Assembly: GCA_963971425.1 (NCBI GenBank)
Contig: OZ020520.1
Location: 24,942,754-25,006,753, forward strand
DNA length: 64,000 nt
Direction of reading: 5' to 3'
Source: Bryoerythrophyllum caledonicum
Lineage: Eukaryota > Streptophyta > Bryopsida > Pottiales > Pottiaceae
The first letter of the stretch is position 1. Each line of letters opens with the position of its first letter. Shown here piece by piece: positions 1-10,300 of this stretch. The notes under the pieces were generated by a model. It did no database searches, was not told the DNA's origin, and saw nothing but the letters and a program-made list of their open reading frames with translations. The position numbers and the translations under genes are program-made.

Positions 1-1
1 A

Positions 2-3000
2 AATCATAACACACTCAATGCCCAACTCTCCCAAAAGCTTCTACAAAAACTCATCTCAAAAAATATTTTTGAACTAAACCAAATTACTATACCAAACGGC
101 ACACACATCATGAACAATGAGGATTTCAAAACCTACCACTTCACCCCATCCAAACTAATAAAAAGTGCCCTAAATGTTGCTAAACAACTATTTTGCCACC
201 CAACATGCCCCACTACATGTCATACTCCTTGCAACATACACCCATACTCTCATATACTTAAAGATCCATTCACCACCCTCAACAATAACATCATCCCAAG
301 AAATATTCCCACACCAACCAACCCCCCTAACCCTCCACATACATACCACCCCCGCCCCCCAACATACATCCCCAAAAACCCTACCACATATCCCATTAAT
401 AATATCATAAACCATAAACATATCCAACACACAGACACAAATAACATAAAAAATACATACACAAAATATTTATGTCAATGGCAACACAATGATAACACAT
501 ACAATAAATGGCTTCCCCAAAGAGACCTATTTCCACGACATGACACCAACACCTCCACACATAACACAGAAAAATTAAAACAATACTACCAAAAAATTCA
601 AAACAAAACATACTCGGATATCATCCTAGCACACCACCCCCAAGAACAATTCTCAGACTCAAGATCCGTAACACCACCCATAATTATCCCTCTCTTAAAC
701 ATCCACACAACAGAATGCAACCCCGAAAATGATATCCTTACATCCTCAAACACAATCCAAATAAATAACAATCAAGCACATCTATACGAAGAAAATGGCC
801 GACATTTACATACCATCCCCATTACTAGACTCCAATGGCTATGGAATCAATACAATATAAATTTACAAACTCCTACAAACATCGAACCAACGACCCAATC
901 CTTTGAAACCGAAATAATCTGGCTATACCAAAGGTATAAATACCGAATACCAAAAACTGACCCCCTAAAAAATGCACAATACACAATACCCACTCCCATC
1001 TTAGACTCATTAATCACATCCTTTAACATCGAACAAGCATACTTTTCTTCCCCGGTCACATGTTCTACCAAACTAAAAAAATTCTACTCATCTTATGAAA
1101 GGGATAAAATATTCGGATCCCTAGGAAAGGCCTTTGACTATAAATGGATTGGTAAAGGTATAGCTCACCCCCACAACGAGAAAGATATGGAACAAGCAAT
1201 ACATTGGGCTCGACTTGCCGCCAAACACGATCCAAATAACACAAATACGATCATCATCACACCGAACAACAATTGGTACCAAAACAATAACCAACATTTA
1301 AATCCATTTTTAGATTCCCATATCATTGCAGTATTTGAGGCAGACACAATACCATACGAAGAACCTACTATCCCACCCGAACTAAAAAAACCCCGAATCG
1401 AGCCATCAACATTACAAATACTATGCGTCCATCATCAAAATCAAACCCTAGGTTCCCTAGAACAACTTGCTGAACTTACCACCATAACAAACAATTTAAA
1501 CATACACCGAATATACACAAAATTGGCCCCACCAACACCCATACAAACCCCAGTAAACAAAAGTAAAAACTGGTCCAAACTAAACTATGTCAACAACACA
1601 TTAAACTACTCCGTCACACCTCCCCCTCTCCCTGACTACCCAACTCATACTACACCAAAATTTAACCCCGCACACAGTTACTACACTGACGGCTCCTTTA
1701 AACCACCAGAACAAATTAGCCCGGGTTCTTGGCGCAGAGAAAAAGCTGGCTATGGCATATTTAATTCTATCAAAGAAATTAAACTAGCCAAAAGACTCCA
1801 TGGCCTACAAAACGTCCTCAGAGCAGAACTCATGGCCATTCACAAAACACTACAAATCATCACAACAAAATACAAAAATGAACCTGCACATATATTCACC
1901 GATTGTATAAATGTACTCTACCTACTAAACACTCAAATAACACACCCTACCCTTCACAATAGCCACCCCGACCAAACCATATTATCATCAATGGTCCAAA
2001 TGTTACAAAACCGTACACAAATCACAACTCTTCACAAAGTGAAAGCCCATGCCAACATTGACGGCAACGAACAAGCAGACAAACTTGCAAAAGAAGGCCG
2101 AGAAAAAACACACAAAAATGCCAAAGATCCACACGAACATGCCCATGCCACCCCATACTACTTTCAAAAAGAAGATTGGCCTTCCAAAGAAGATACCCCC
2201 GACAAAGGCCCAATTAGATTTTTGGGCAAATATCTCAAAAAACAAGACCTCTACAACAACCTTGACACAATCTCAGAAAATATTCCTTACATAGAAAAAT
2301 GGACTAATAATAACGACATAGACAATGAACTCTCTACAAACTTTTGGAAAAACCCCATCATCTCAGACTCACAAATAACATGCCTCATCAAATTCCGTAC
2401 TGGTCAATATATGGGAAACGCTCGCAAACAACTCTTCTTTGGAATAGAAAGGTTCCCATCCATAACATGCCCCATATGCCCCTCAACGGACCCCGACACA
2501 TGGCTTCATGTTCTACTCAAATGCCAAAACCACCACATACACTCTCTAATTGTTAAAAGGCATAATAAAGCGGTAGGGGAAGTCCGGAAATTAATCACCT
2601 CCTACAATAAAGCGAGATGTTTTATACTAATGAACGCCGGCACTTTTAATAACAATCCACAAGAAAATACAGTCCCCCCTTGGCTACTCCCATGCTCATG
2701 TGTGATCCAAAGATGTCATTGCAACGCTAGGCTCAAACCGGACATCCTATGTGTTAGAGGTTTAGCATACAATGATCCGCCACCCGACCACATTAATCAA
2801 GACTACACCATTCAATTCATTGAATTCACATATTGCAACGATAGATTTTCTCCGGAAACAATCCAAAACAAAATAGACAAATATCAACCCCTCATTGACG
2901 ACATCATTGCCTTTGGATGGAAGGTAGACCCCCTTATTGTTATCACATCTGGCGCTCGTGCCACCACCTTTATCCCATCTATGAAAACTCTAGAAGATAC

Positions 3001-3142
3001 CTTCAAAATACCCATTGAAACAATCAAAACCACCTTTAAAAAAATTAACACCATCGCTATTCAATATGCCATGTCCATTTTGCTACATAAACGTAAAATT
3101 GAAAACAACCAAGCCCTCCCCGATACTCAAGATCCCCCTTAA
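2..3142 (+). CDS. LINE ORF2 polyprotein, C-terminal part (RNase H, zinc knuckle, restriction-like endonuclease)
   Basis: The frame is open from base 2 to the TAA at 3140-3142, about 1046 codons. The in-window ATG at 110 is not the true start, because upstream codons match the other copies. After a long linker the RNase H domain (about 1675-2110) shows YYTDGSF, LRAELMAIH, FTDCINVLY and DGNEQADKLA, the expected D-E-D-D pattern. At about 2465-2525 a CCHC knuckle (CPIC, nine residues, H, four residues, C) is followed by RHN. A PD-(D/E)XK-like module follows: KPDIL near 2735, FIEFTYCNDRF near 2815-2845 and KIDKY near 2870. RHN-CCHC-KPD is the signature of R2-type endonucleases. In copies 3 and 4 the same ORF2 also has an N-terminal AP endonuclease. 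This copy lacks disabling mutations and so may be recent. The domain calls are by motif reading; RT and RNase H are secure, RLE is well supported. Confidence 0.92.
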   Translation, partial: NHNTLNAQLSQKLLQKLISKNIFELNQITIPNGTHIMNNEDFKTYHFTPSKLIKSALNVAKQLFCHPTCPTTCHTPCNIHPYSHILKDPFTTLNNNIIPRNIPTPTNPPNPPHTYHPRPPTYIPKNPTTYPINNIINHKHIQHTDTNNIKNTYTKYLCQWQHNDNTYNKWLPQRDLFPRHDTNTSTHNTEKLKQYYQKIQNKTYSDIILAHHPQEQFSDSRSVTPPIIIPLLNIHTTECNPENDILTSSNTIQINNNQAHLYEENGRHLHTIPITRLQWLWNQYNINLQTPTNIEPTTQSFETEIIWLYQRYKYRIPKTDPLKNAQYTIPTPILDSLITSFNIEQAYFSSPVTCSTKLKKFYSSYERDKIFGSLGKAFDYKWIGKGIAHPHNEKDMEQAIHWARLAAKHDPNNTNTIIITPNNNWYQNNNQHLNPFLDSHIIAVFEADTIPYEEPTIPPELKKPRIEPSTLQILCVHHQNQTLGSLEQLAELTTITNNLNIHRIYTKLAPPTPIQTPVNKSKNWSKLNYVNNTLNYSVTPPPLPDYPTHTTPKFNPAHSYYTDGSFKPPEQISPGSWRREKAGYGIFNSIKEIKLAKRLHGLQNVLRAELMAIHKTLQIITTKYKNEPAHIFTDCINVLYLLNTQITHPTLHNSHPDQTILSSMVQMLQNRTQITTLHKVKAHANIDGNEQADKLAKEGREKTHKNAKDPHEHAHATPYYFQKEDWPSKEDTPDKGPIRFLGKYLKKQDLYNNLDTISENIPYIEKWTNNNDIDNELSTNFWKNPIISDSQITCLIKFRTGQYMGNARKQLFFGIERFPSITCPICPSTDPDTWLHVLLKCQNHHIHSLIVKRHNKAVGEVRKLITSYNKARCFILMNAGTFNNNPQENTVPPWLLPCSCVIQRCHCNARLKPDILCVRGLAYNDPPPDHINQDYTIQFIEFTYCNDRFSPETIQNKIDKYQPLIDDIIAFGWKVDPLIVITSGARATTFIPSMKTLEDTFKIPIETIKTTFKKINTIAIQYAMSILLHKRKIENNQALPDTQDPP

Positions 3143-3260
3143 ATGCTTCTCCGCCGAGACTTATCTTGACTGGTTGGTTTTGTGGTTTTGGCGACTTGCT
3201 TTGTTAGTTGTTACATTGGTTGTTTGTGTGCTTGGTTGGTATCAGGTCACCTGTTACATA
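3143..3260 (+). other. LINE copy 1 3' untranslated stretch
   Basis: This stretch between the ORF2 stop and the structured tail is rich in GGTT/TGGTT motifs. Copy 4 (43162-43283) has the same composition, and copy 2 has it in reverse complement (7204-7350). It has no coding potential. Confidence 0.7.
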
Positions 3261-3391
3261 GTGTCTACCCTCGAGAGGGGGAAGTAGTTCCAGTTTACTA
3301 ATTCCTTGTCCGGTGGGCATGGTCTTAGTAGTGGAACGAACAGACACTTTATTCACGCCGGCTCCTTCGGAGACCGACGTTCTTCTTCTTC
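3261..3391 (+). other. LINE 3' structured tail, first copy
   Basis: This conserved tail of about 130 bp is shared by all family members. It starts with GTGTCT, which can pair with AGACAC about 80 bp later. Inside are a CCCT/AGGG hairpin, a GTTCCA/TGGAAC helix extended by ACTAA/TTAGT, and a final hairpin CGCCGG-CTCC-TTC-GGAG-CCGACG. It ends in TTCTTCTTCTTC. It is probably the RNA structure recognised by the element's own reverse transcriptase for target-primed reverse transcription. Confidence 0.8.
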
Positions 3392-3522
3392 TGTCTACCC
3401 TCGAAAGGAGGAAGTAGTTCCAGCTTTCTAATTCCCTGTCCGGTGGGCATGGTCTTAGTAGTGGAACAAACAGACACTTTATTCACGTCGGTCCCCTTCG
3501 GGGACTGGCGTTCTTCTTCTTC
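3392..3522 (+). repeat. LINE 3' structured tail, tandem second copy
   Basis: A second, diverged copy of the tail starts immediately after the (TTC)n of the first. Its last hairpin uses CCCC/GGGG where the first uses CTCC/GGAG, which is a compensatory change, and it again ends in TTCTTCTTCTTC. The duplication suggests template jumping, or insertion of a tail-only copy at the (TTC)n end. Confidence 0.85.
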
Positions 3523-4971
3523 AAAAAAGCAAAAACCTTGAACTACCAAAATTCCAGCAGTTTCAACTTACAACAAGTTTGAGAAGTCCATTATGAATAA
3601 TCATTTAATATTTTATTTTATTTTATTTTTGGAAGCATCCTTTAGCTAAAGAGGGAAAGGATTGGCCTCTACCTACTTACTCCACTGAGCGTGTGACACG
3701 TACCAACCTGTGGTTATAGGCTCTCTCTCCAAGTGATATCCAGGAAATAGTATGGTGATTCTAGGGAGATATCAGCACGGTACTCGAAGGTTATTGTAAT
3801 CAGCTCTCGTCGATGGTTGCTGAGAAGACCGCTCTCTCCAGGTGATACCTGGGTGATAGTAAGGTGATACTAGGGCGATATCGGGTGAGGAAGGGTGTTG
3901 GGAGTGTGAGGAAGAAATTGCATGTTGCAAAGAGGGACGAATGAAGGACAGTTTCTGAGTGCTTGTTGGACAAGAATATGTTTAGTCGGGGAGCAGCGAA
4001 GAGGCAGCTGATGTGATGAGGTGAAACTTGTGGGTGTGGATGCAGCTTTCAAGCTTTTTGGTCAGCCGTTGAAGAGGGGACCCGTCCTAGCGGAGGTCGA
4101 GGCCGCCGTCCCGTTGCAGTTGCTGCCTCCCAAAACTGTCTGGGATGTTGACGTAAAATTGTCTTTGAGAATCTGTGGATATACAAATAACGATGTGCTT
4201 CAAATGTCCGCAATACTTTATTCATTATCTATAGAGTGGAAGATTTGTAGAACCTCGAGTGTACTTATGGAACACATCAACATTCATATCTATAGATTTG
4301 GAGATTTTCATAAACTTCAAATGTACGTGTGTAATATGAGTATCTATAAATTTGAACATTTTTTAGAACCCAAAATGTACATACAAAGTTCATCAAGAGT
4401 ATTATTTCAGTACACTTCAACACCACGGTTTAAGTATACATGCAATCGTTTCGCAGTATTGCAAAATTCAAAAAAATGTTTTGCATTACTATCATGTTGG
4501 AGGTCGACTGGAGTTCTCCAGCAGTATTGAGTCAATGAAGAATAGTAGTCAATATGCTATATTTATTCAGTACCGCAAGAATACCTTTTTGCAGAAATGA
4601 CGGAGTTTGTTTTTTTGACTTATAGCAGTTCTATTTCAATTGGACCGGAGTCCTGAAAAAGTAATATGTTGGTAGCTTTACACTGCTCTATTCAAGATTA
4701 ATGCCGTGTATACTTTTAGGCTTGCTTTTGTATTTGATGCAATAGGTATTTATGAGGTATAGTATCAGTACTGCGTCAATACTCTACTGTTTACTCGAAT
4801 TTTATGTACTGACACAATATTGGTGCAATATTGAAATATAGACCCCGTTTTTCCCGATGTAGTACCCATCCAAGGAATCATGACGGTGCATTCATTCCAG
4901 CTTCCGTGGCATCCAACCAGTGATTCCTAAACTGGGTAAAATCAATTGAAAAGCTACAAGGAAAAGCTTGC
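3523..4971. other. Intergenic DNA with local diverged repeats, no gene seen
   Basis: The region is AT-rich. Two related blocks (about 3720-3785 and 3828-3890) share a CTCTCTCCA-GTGAT-CC-GG pattern with GATATC-like ends. Between about 4170 and 4390 a loose repeat of about 60 bp (ATCTATAGATTTGGA..., ending in AAATGTAC) recurs. A 169-codon open frame at 4021-4530 shows no recognisable domain and I do not call it a gene. Confidence 0.5.
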
Positions 4972-4981
4972 TGCTACTAGG

Positions 4982-5263
4982 CCGGCCAGGGAGAATTGAC
5001 CGCCTTGCTCGCCCTGATCCGAGGTGGGTCTCGTCTTAACTACATGGGGTCATTATTCTGGCCCTCTTATTTTGGGGGCTCCAGAGGCTTTTTTTGGAAT
5101 TTTTTTGACAAATTTGAGGCCTACGTCCATTTTTTACCCATGAAGACCCTCTCTTGCTATACATAGGGCCCCATCCAAAAATAAAATAGGGGCCAGGTTT
5201 GGCCCCACCACCTTGTGGCCCCCTCGAGTAACTCCCAACGAGGGGGTCAATTCGCCCTGGGCG
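4982..5263. mobile_element. MITE-like element, 282 bp, with terminal inverted repeats and 10-bp target duplication
   Basis: The left end reads CCGGCCAGGGAGAATTGACC. The reverse complement of the right end reads CGCCCAGGGCGAATTGACC, giving imperfect inverted repeats of about 22 bp. Both sides carry the direct repeat TGCTACTAGG (4972-4981 and 5264-5273). A 9-11 bp duplication would fit a Mutator-like (MULE) non-autonomous element. There is no internal coding capacity. Confidence 0.7.
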
Positions 5264-5273
5264 TGCTACTAGG

Positions 5274-7063
5274 ACACTAAAAATTTGAGAAAAATAGTGA
5301 GATTCAGTCGGAATATTGACTAACATATTGAAGTATTTAGCCACCTTCTGAAGTGATACCCATGGGTATCACATATGTATATCATGGATATTGCAAGGTA
5401 TCACCTAGTTCTATCATGGATATTACAAGATATTACCTAGGTGTCTCTAAACATTATGTACTTGAATAGCTTATTTAACTCCTTCAAAATGCAGGTAGTA
5501 GCATTTCTGCTGATTTCCATAGATTGATTTTGGGATTGCCGCATGATCCAACAAGACGAGGTGGATGATCATCTTCAACACCAAGTTCAAATCCGATGTC
5601 CAAATATCAATATGATGTCCAGATGTGCCAATATTATTGTATATGCACCTTCCATTGGGCGGAACACTGTGCTTATTCCGACGTCAAAAACCAGTGCCAT
5701 TCGCCCATTTTCAGATTGAAAAAGCTAGGGTGTAAATAATATAGAAATCCATGAATTGGTCCATGATTGGAAGAAATTTAGAAATTCCAACATCCGAATA
5801 CCATTCACTACAACCACAAACACTTGCATAGCTTATGCTCAACATCTGCTATCAACCCTTAAAGGACGGAGCCTCATTCTTCACCAAAACCACCTCAAAA
5901 CTGCGACTCTAAGATGAGATATTATTAGACTTATTTCAACACTTATTTATTATTTTCAACCATAGGATCTTCAAGAAGACTACATGAGGAAGTCACCCTA
6001 AAACTTTCGTAAAATTTGATTGTGTGGATTGAAAGATATATGCATTTAAAGAGTGCAAAATTGTTCTTGTCTATTGTGCCTAGACAGGATCAGCATACTT
6101 TGACTCATGATAATGGCATATTTTTCCTCTACACATTGCATAAACTCAATGGAACTATGTTCTACCTCGTGTTAGGTCTTTGCGCACCAAAATTCACAAG
6201 TAACGGAGTTGATCTTGATAAGAGAAATAGATCTACAACGAGTAGGGGTATAGAAAGTGGCCCTTTACTTAGGGAACCGATTTTGTTTTTCAAATAAAAA
6301 AATAACTTTTGGATCTGAATATGCATTTTAAAGTGAGAACTATGAAGGTTGCTAAGAACTTTCCTTCAGTACTACCCGCCCAAAGAAATGCAATTGTCAA
6401 CTCTACAGTACCACTATTCATCCCTATAGTACCGTGCCCAACTACCTAAAGAGTTGAGTTTTTTGTGTTTGAAGCACCATAACTTTCCCCCTGTAAGTCC
6501 AAAAAAAGAAAGATTACTTTTCCTGAAAAGATATCCCGTATCCCCTATTCTTACTAAAAATTTCAAGAAATTATCTTCAAAAATGGATTTTTAGGATCCA
6601 ATCCAAAATCAATTTGTCCCCGGGGGGGCAATTTGTCCTTTAGGGGTTAAAAATGAGACTACCTCTTTGGGATGCACCCACATTTAATTATTTCATGAAC
6701 CAAGATTTCTAGCTTCTTTACTACACTAGTTTCCACTCTACGACTGGAGCTAGCCCTCGCACTCCACAGCTCAAAGTTGGTTGAATTTCAACAAGGTCAC
6801 TTATGTTTTGTAGAGGAATTTGAGTGCTAGTGGTAGTTCAAGATTTATGGTATTCAAATTATGACAAAATGTAACATTAATTTGGAACCAACCCCGTTAA
6901 CTTGCCCCAGCGTTATGCTGACTTCATTTTGACTTGAATCTTTTCAGTTCAATTGCTAATTCACAAGATACAATATGAAATTTTGGGTGACCATCCTATT
7001 TACTATCAAGAAAACTCTACAAGCTCCAGGGCTTGGGGTTGATTATGTGAAATGCTTACTCTA
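5274..7063. other. Anonymous intergenic DNA, no gene seen
   Basis: This is AT-rich sequence with short local repeats (TATCATGGATATT...AAG near 5380-5440). A 93-codon open frame at 6016-6297 has no family features. It lies just outside the 3' end of the minus-strand LINE copy 2, so it is probably the pre-insertion flank of that copy. Confidence 0.5.
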
Positions 7064-7203
7064 AAGAAGAAGAAGAAGAACGCCGGTCTCCAAAGGAGGC
7101 CGGCGTGAATAAAGTGTCTGTTCGTTCCACTACTAAGACCATGCCCACAGGACAAGGAATTAGTAAGCTGGAACTACTTCCCTCTCTCGAGGATAGACAC
7201 TAT
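7064..7203 (-). other. LINE copy 2 structured 3' tail and (GAA)n end
   Basis: This is the reverse complement of the family tail. It begins on the plus strand with AAGAAGAAGAAGAA, then the CGCCGG...CCGGCG hairpin and the TTCCAC / GTGGAA-type helix, and ends with GACACTATG. It marks the 3' end of the minus-strand LINE. Confidence 0.88.
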
Positions 7204-7350
7204 GTAACAAGTAGCCAAAGAACCGCAGACTGACCAACTAACCAACCAATCCCTAACAAGACAACTAGCCAAGTAACCAACCACCAACCAAGCAAGCACT
7301 CACAAATTTTATGACCAACTAGTCATGATAAATCAGGGAGGGGGAAGAAT

Positions 7351-10300
7351 TTAAGGGGGCTCCTGAGTATCGGGGAGGGCTTGGTTGTTTTCGATTTTGC
7401 GTTTATGCAGAAGAATGGACATGGCATATTGAATAGCAATGGTGTTAATGTTTTTGAAGGAGGTTTTAATTGTTTTAGTGGGAATCCTGAAGGTGTCTTC
7501 TAGAGTTTTCATAGATGGGATAAAGGTGGTGGCACGAGCGCCGGATGTGATTACAATAAGGGGGTCGACATTCCAGCCTAGGGCGATGATGTCGTCGATA
7601 AGGGGTTGGTATTTGTCTATTTTATTCTGGATTGTTTCCGGGGAGAATCTATCGTTGTAGTATGTGAATTCAATGAATTGAATGGTGTAGTCTTGGTTGA
7701 TGTTATCGGGTGGTGGGTCATTGTATGGTAATCCTTTAACACAAAGGATGTCCGGTTTGAGCCTAGCGTTGCAATGACATCTTTGGGTTATGCATGAGCA
7801 TGGGAGTAGCCAAGGGGGGACCGTATTTTCTTGTGGATTGTTATTAAAAGTGCCGGCGTTCATTAGTATAAAACATCTCGATTTATTGTAAGAGGTGATT
7901 AGTTTTTGGACTTCCCATACTGCCTTGTTATGTCTTTTAACAGTTAGGGAGTGTATGTGGTGGTTTTGGCATTTGAGTAGAACATGTAGCCATGTGTCAG
8001 GGTCCGTTGAGGGGCATATGGGGCATGTTATGGATGGAAATCTTTCTATTCCAAAGAAGAGTTGTTTACGGGCGTTTCCCATGTAGTGGCCAGTGCGGAA
8101 TTTGATAAGGCATGTTTTTTGTGGATCTGTGATGATGGGGTTTTTCCAAAAATTTGTAGAGAGTTCATTGTCTATGTCATTGTTGTTAATCCACTTTTCT
8201 ATGTTAGAAAAGTTGTCTGTAATTGTGTCAAGATTGTTATGTAGGTCTTGTTTTTTGAGGTATTTACTTAGGAATCTAACCGGGCCTTTATCGGGGGTGT
8301 CTTCTTTGGAGGGCCAATCCTCTTTTTGGAAATAGTAAGGGGTGGCGTGGGCGTGTTTATTCGGGTCTTTGGCATTTTTATGTGATTTTTCTCTTCCTTC
8401 CTTTGCAAGTTTATCCGCTTGTTCATTGCCATCTATGTTAGCATGGGCTCGGAATTTGTGGAGGGTTGTGATTTGTCCTCGTTTTAGTATCATTTGGACC
8501 ATTGATTCTAGTATGATTTGGTCGGGGTGACTATTATGGAGGGTAGGATGTGTTATTTGGGTGTTTAATAAGTATAGTGCGTTAATGCAATCTGTAAATC
8601 TGTGCACCGGTTCATTGTTGTATTTTGTTGAGACGATTTCTAGTGTTTTGTGGATGGCCATTAGTTCTGCTCTAAGGATATTTTGCAGTCCATGTAATCT
8701 TTTGGCTAGTTTGAGTTCTTTCTTAGTGTTGTATATTCCATAACCAGCTTTTTCTCTACGCCAAGATCCCGGGCTAATTTGTTCAGGCGGTTTGAAGGAG
8801 CCATCAGTATAGTAGCTATATGCGGGGTTAAATTTAGGTGGGATGTTAGTTTGATACTCCGGGAGGGGTGGGGTGTTAGGGTGTAGTTTAGTGTATTGTT
8901 ATTGTAGTGTAGTTTTGACCATTTTTTGCTTCTGTTGACGGGTGTTTGCATTGACGTTGGTGGGGTCAATTTTGTGAGTATCCGGTGTACGTTTAGAGTT
9001 TTTGCTATGGAGGAGAGTTCTTCTAGTTGTTCTTGTGTGCCCAGAGTTTGATTTTGGTGGTGGATGCATATTATTTGTAGAGTGGATGACTCAATTCTGG
9101 GTTTTTTTAGATCTAGTGGGATGGTGGGTTCTTCGTATGTTATTGAGTCCGCTTCGAATAGTGTGATAATGTGTGTGTTAGGAAAGGGGCCCGAGTGTGG
9201 GTTAGGATTTTGATACCAGTTTTTGTCAGGGGTTATGATTGGGGTGGAGGTGTGGTTTGGGTCATGTTTGACCGCAAGGCGGGCCCAATGTAGAGCTTGT
9301 TGTGTTTCTTCTTCATTGTGTGGGTGGGCCATACCATTACCTATCCATTTGTGGTCAAAGGCTTTGCCTAGTGATTCGAATATTTTGTCTCTTTCGAAGG
9401 GGGAGTAAAATTTGTTGAGTTTGGTAGGGCATGTGACGGGGGAGGAAAAATATGAGTGTTGGATGTTGAATGTGGAGATTAGTGAATTTAGTATAGGTAT
9501 GGGTAGTGTATATTGTGTAAGTTTAAGGGGATTATTTTTTGGTATTCTATATTTGTATCTTTGGTATAGCCATATGACTTCGGTTTCAAATGGTTGGGTT
9601 GTTGGTTCAATGTTTGTAGGGGTTTGTAGTTTAGTATTGTATTGATTCCATAACCATGTGAGCCTAGTGATTGGGATGGTGAATAGGTATCGTCCATCTT
9701 CTTCGTATAAGTGTGCTTGGTCTTTGTCAATTCTAATTGTGTTGGATGAGGTGAGAATGTCGCTTTCGGGGTTACATTCCATTGTGTGTATGTTTAGTAG
9801 GGGAATTGTTATGGGTGGGATGATGGACCTTGTGTCCTGTGGTTGATTTTGTGGGTGGTGAGCTCGGATAATTTCGGTGTAGAATTTGTGTTGAATTTTT
9901 TGATAGTATTGTGTCAGTTTATTTGTATTATGTGTAATGGTGTTCTGGTTGTGTCTTGGGAAGAGGTTTCTTTGGGGGAGCCATTTGTTGTAGGTGTAGT
10001 TATTGTGAGTCCATTGGCATAGATATTTAGTGTAATTGTTTTCGATTTGGTTTTTATCTATTTTTTTCTTGTATTCGTGGTGTATGATTTTGTTAATGGG
10101 ATATGTGGTGGGGTTTTTAATGATGTGGTTTGGGGGGTGGGGGTGGTGCGGGTGGGAGTGGGGAGGATGGATCGATTGTGGGGGGGTATTTCTTGGGATG
10201 ATGTCGTTGTTTATGGTGATGAATGGGTCTTTAAGTGTATGGGAGTATATATTTGTATTGGTATGGTTGTTGGGTGGAGGGGGGTATATTGGGTGGCAGA

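Larger units (their letters stand above)
1..3522 (+). mobile_element. LINE copy 1, 3' portion (continues left of window)
   Basis: This is the 3' part of a non-LTR retrotransposon whose 5' part lies outside the window. It holds the C-terminal half of ORF2, a GGTT-rich 3' untranslated stretch and two tandem copies of the family's 3' tail, each ending in (TTC)n. It belongs to the same family as the copies at 7064-13273 (minus), 13274-29177 and 30288-43418: the proteins align along their whole length and the tails share the same helices. It is the best preserved copy, with no stop in more than 3.1 kb of ORF2. Confidence 0.93.

Noticed and set aside
3261..3391. The LINE tail as a tRNA, SINE head or hammerhead ribozyme
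   Set aside because: No tRNA A/B boxes at proper spacing and no hammerhead core (CTGANGA with GAAA). Only a generic multi-helix fold is supported.
4021..4530. A 169-codon open frame as a gene
   Set aside because: No domain, composition like its surroundings, and it crosses local AT-rich repeats.
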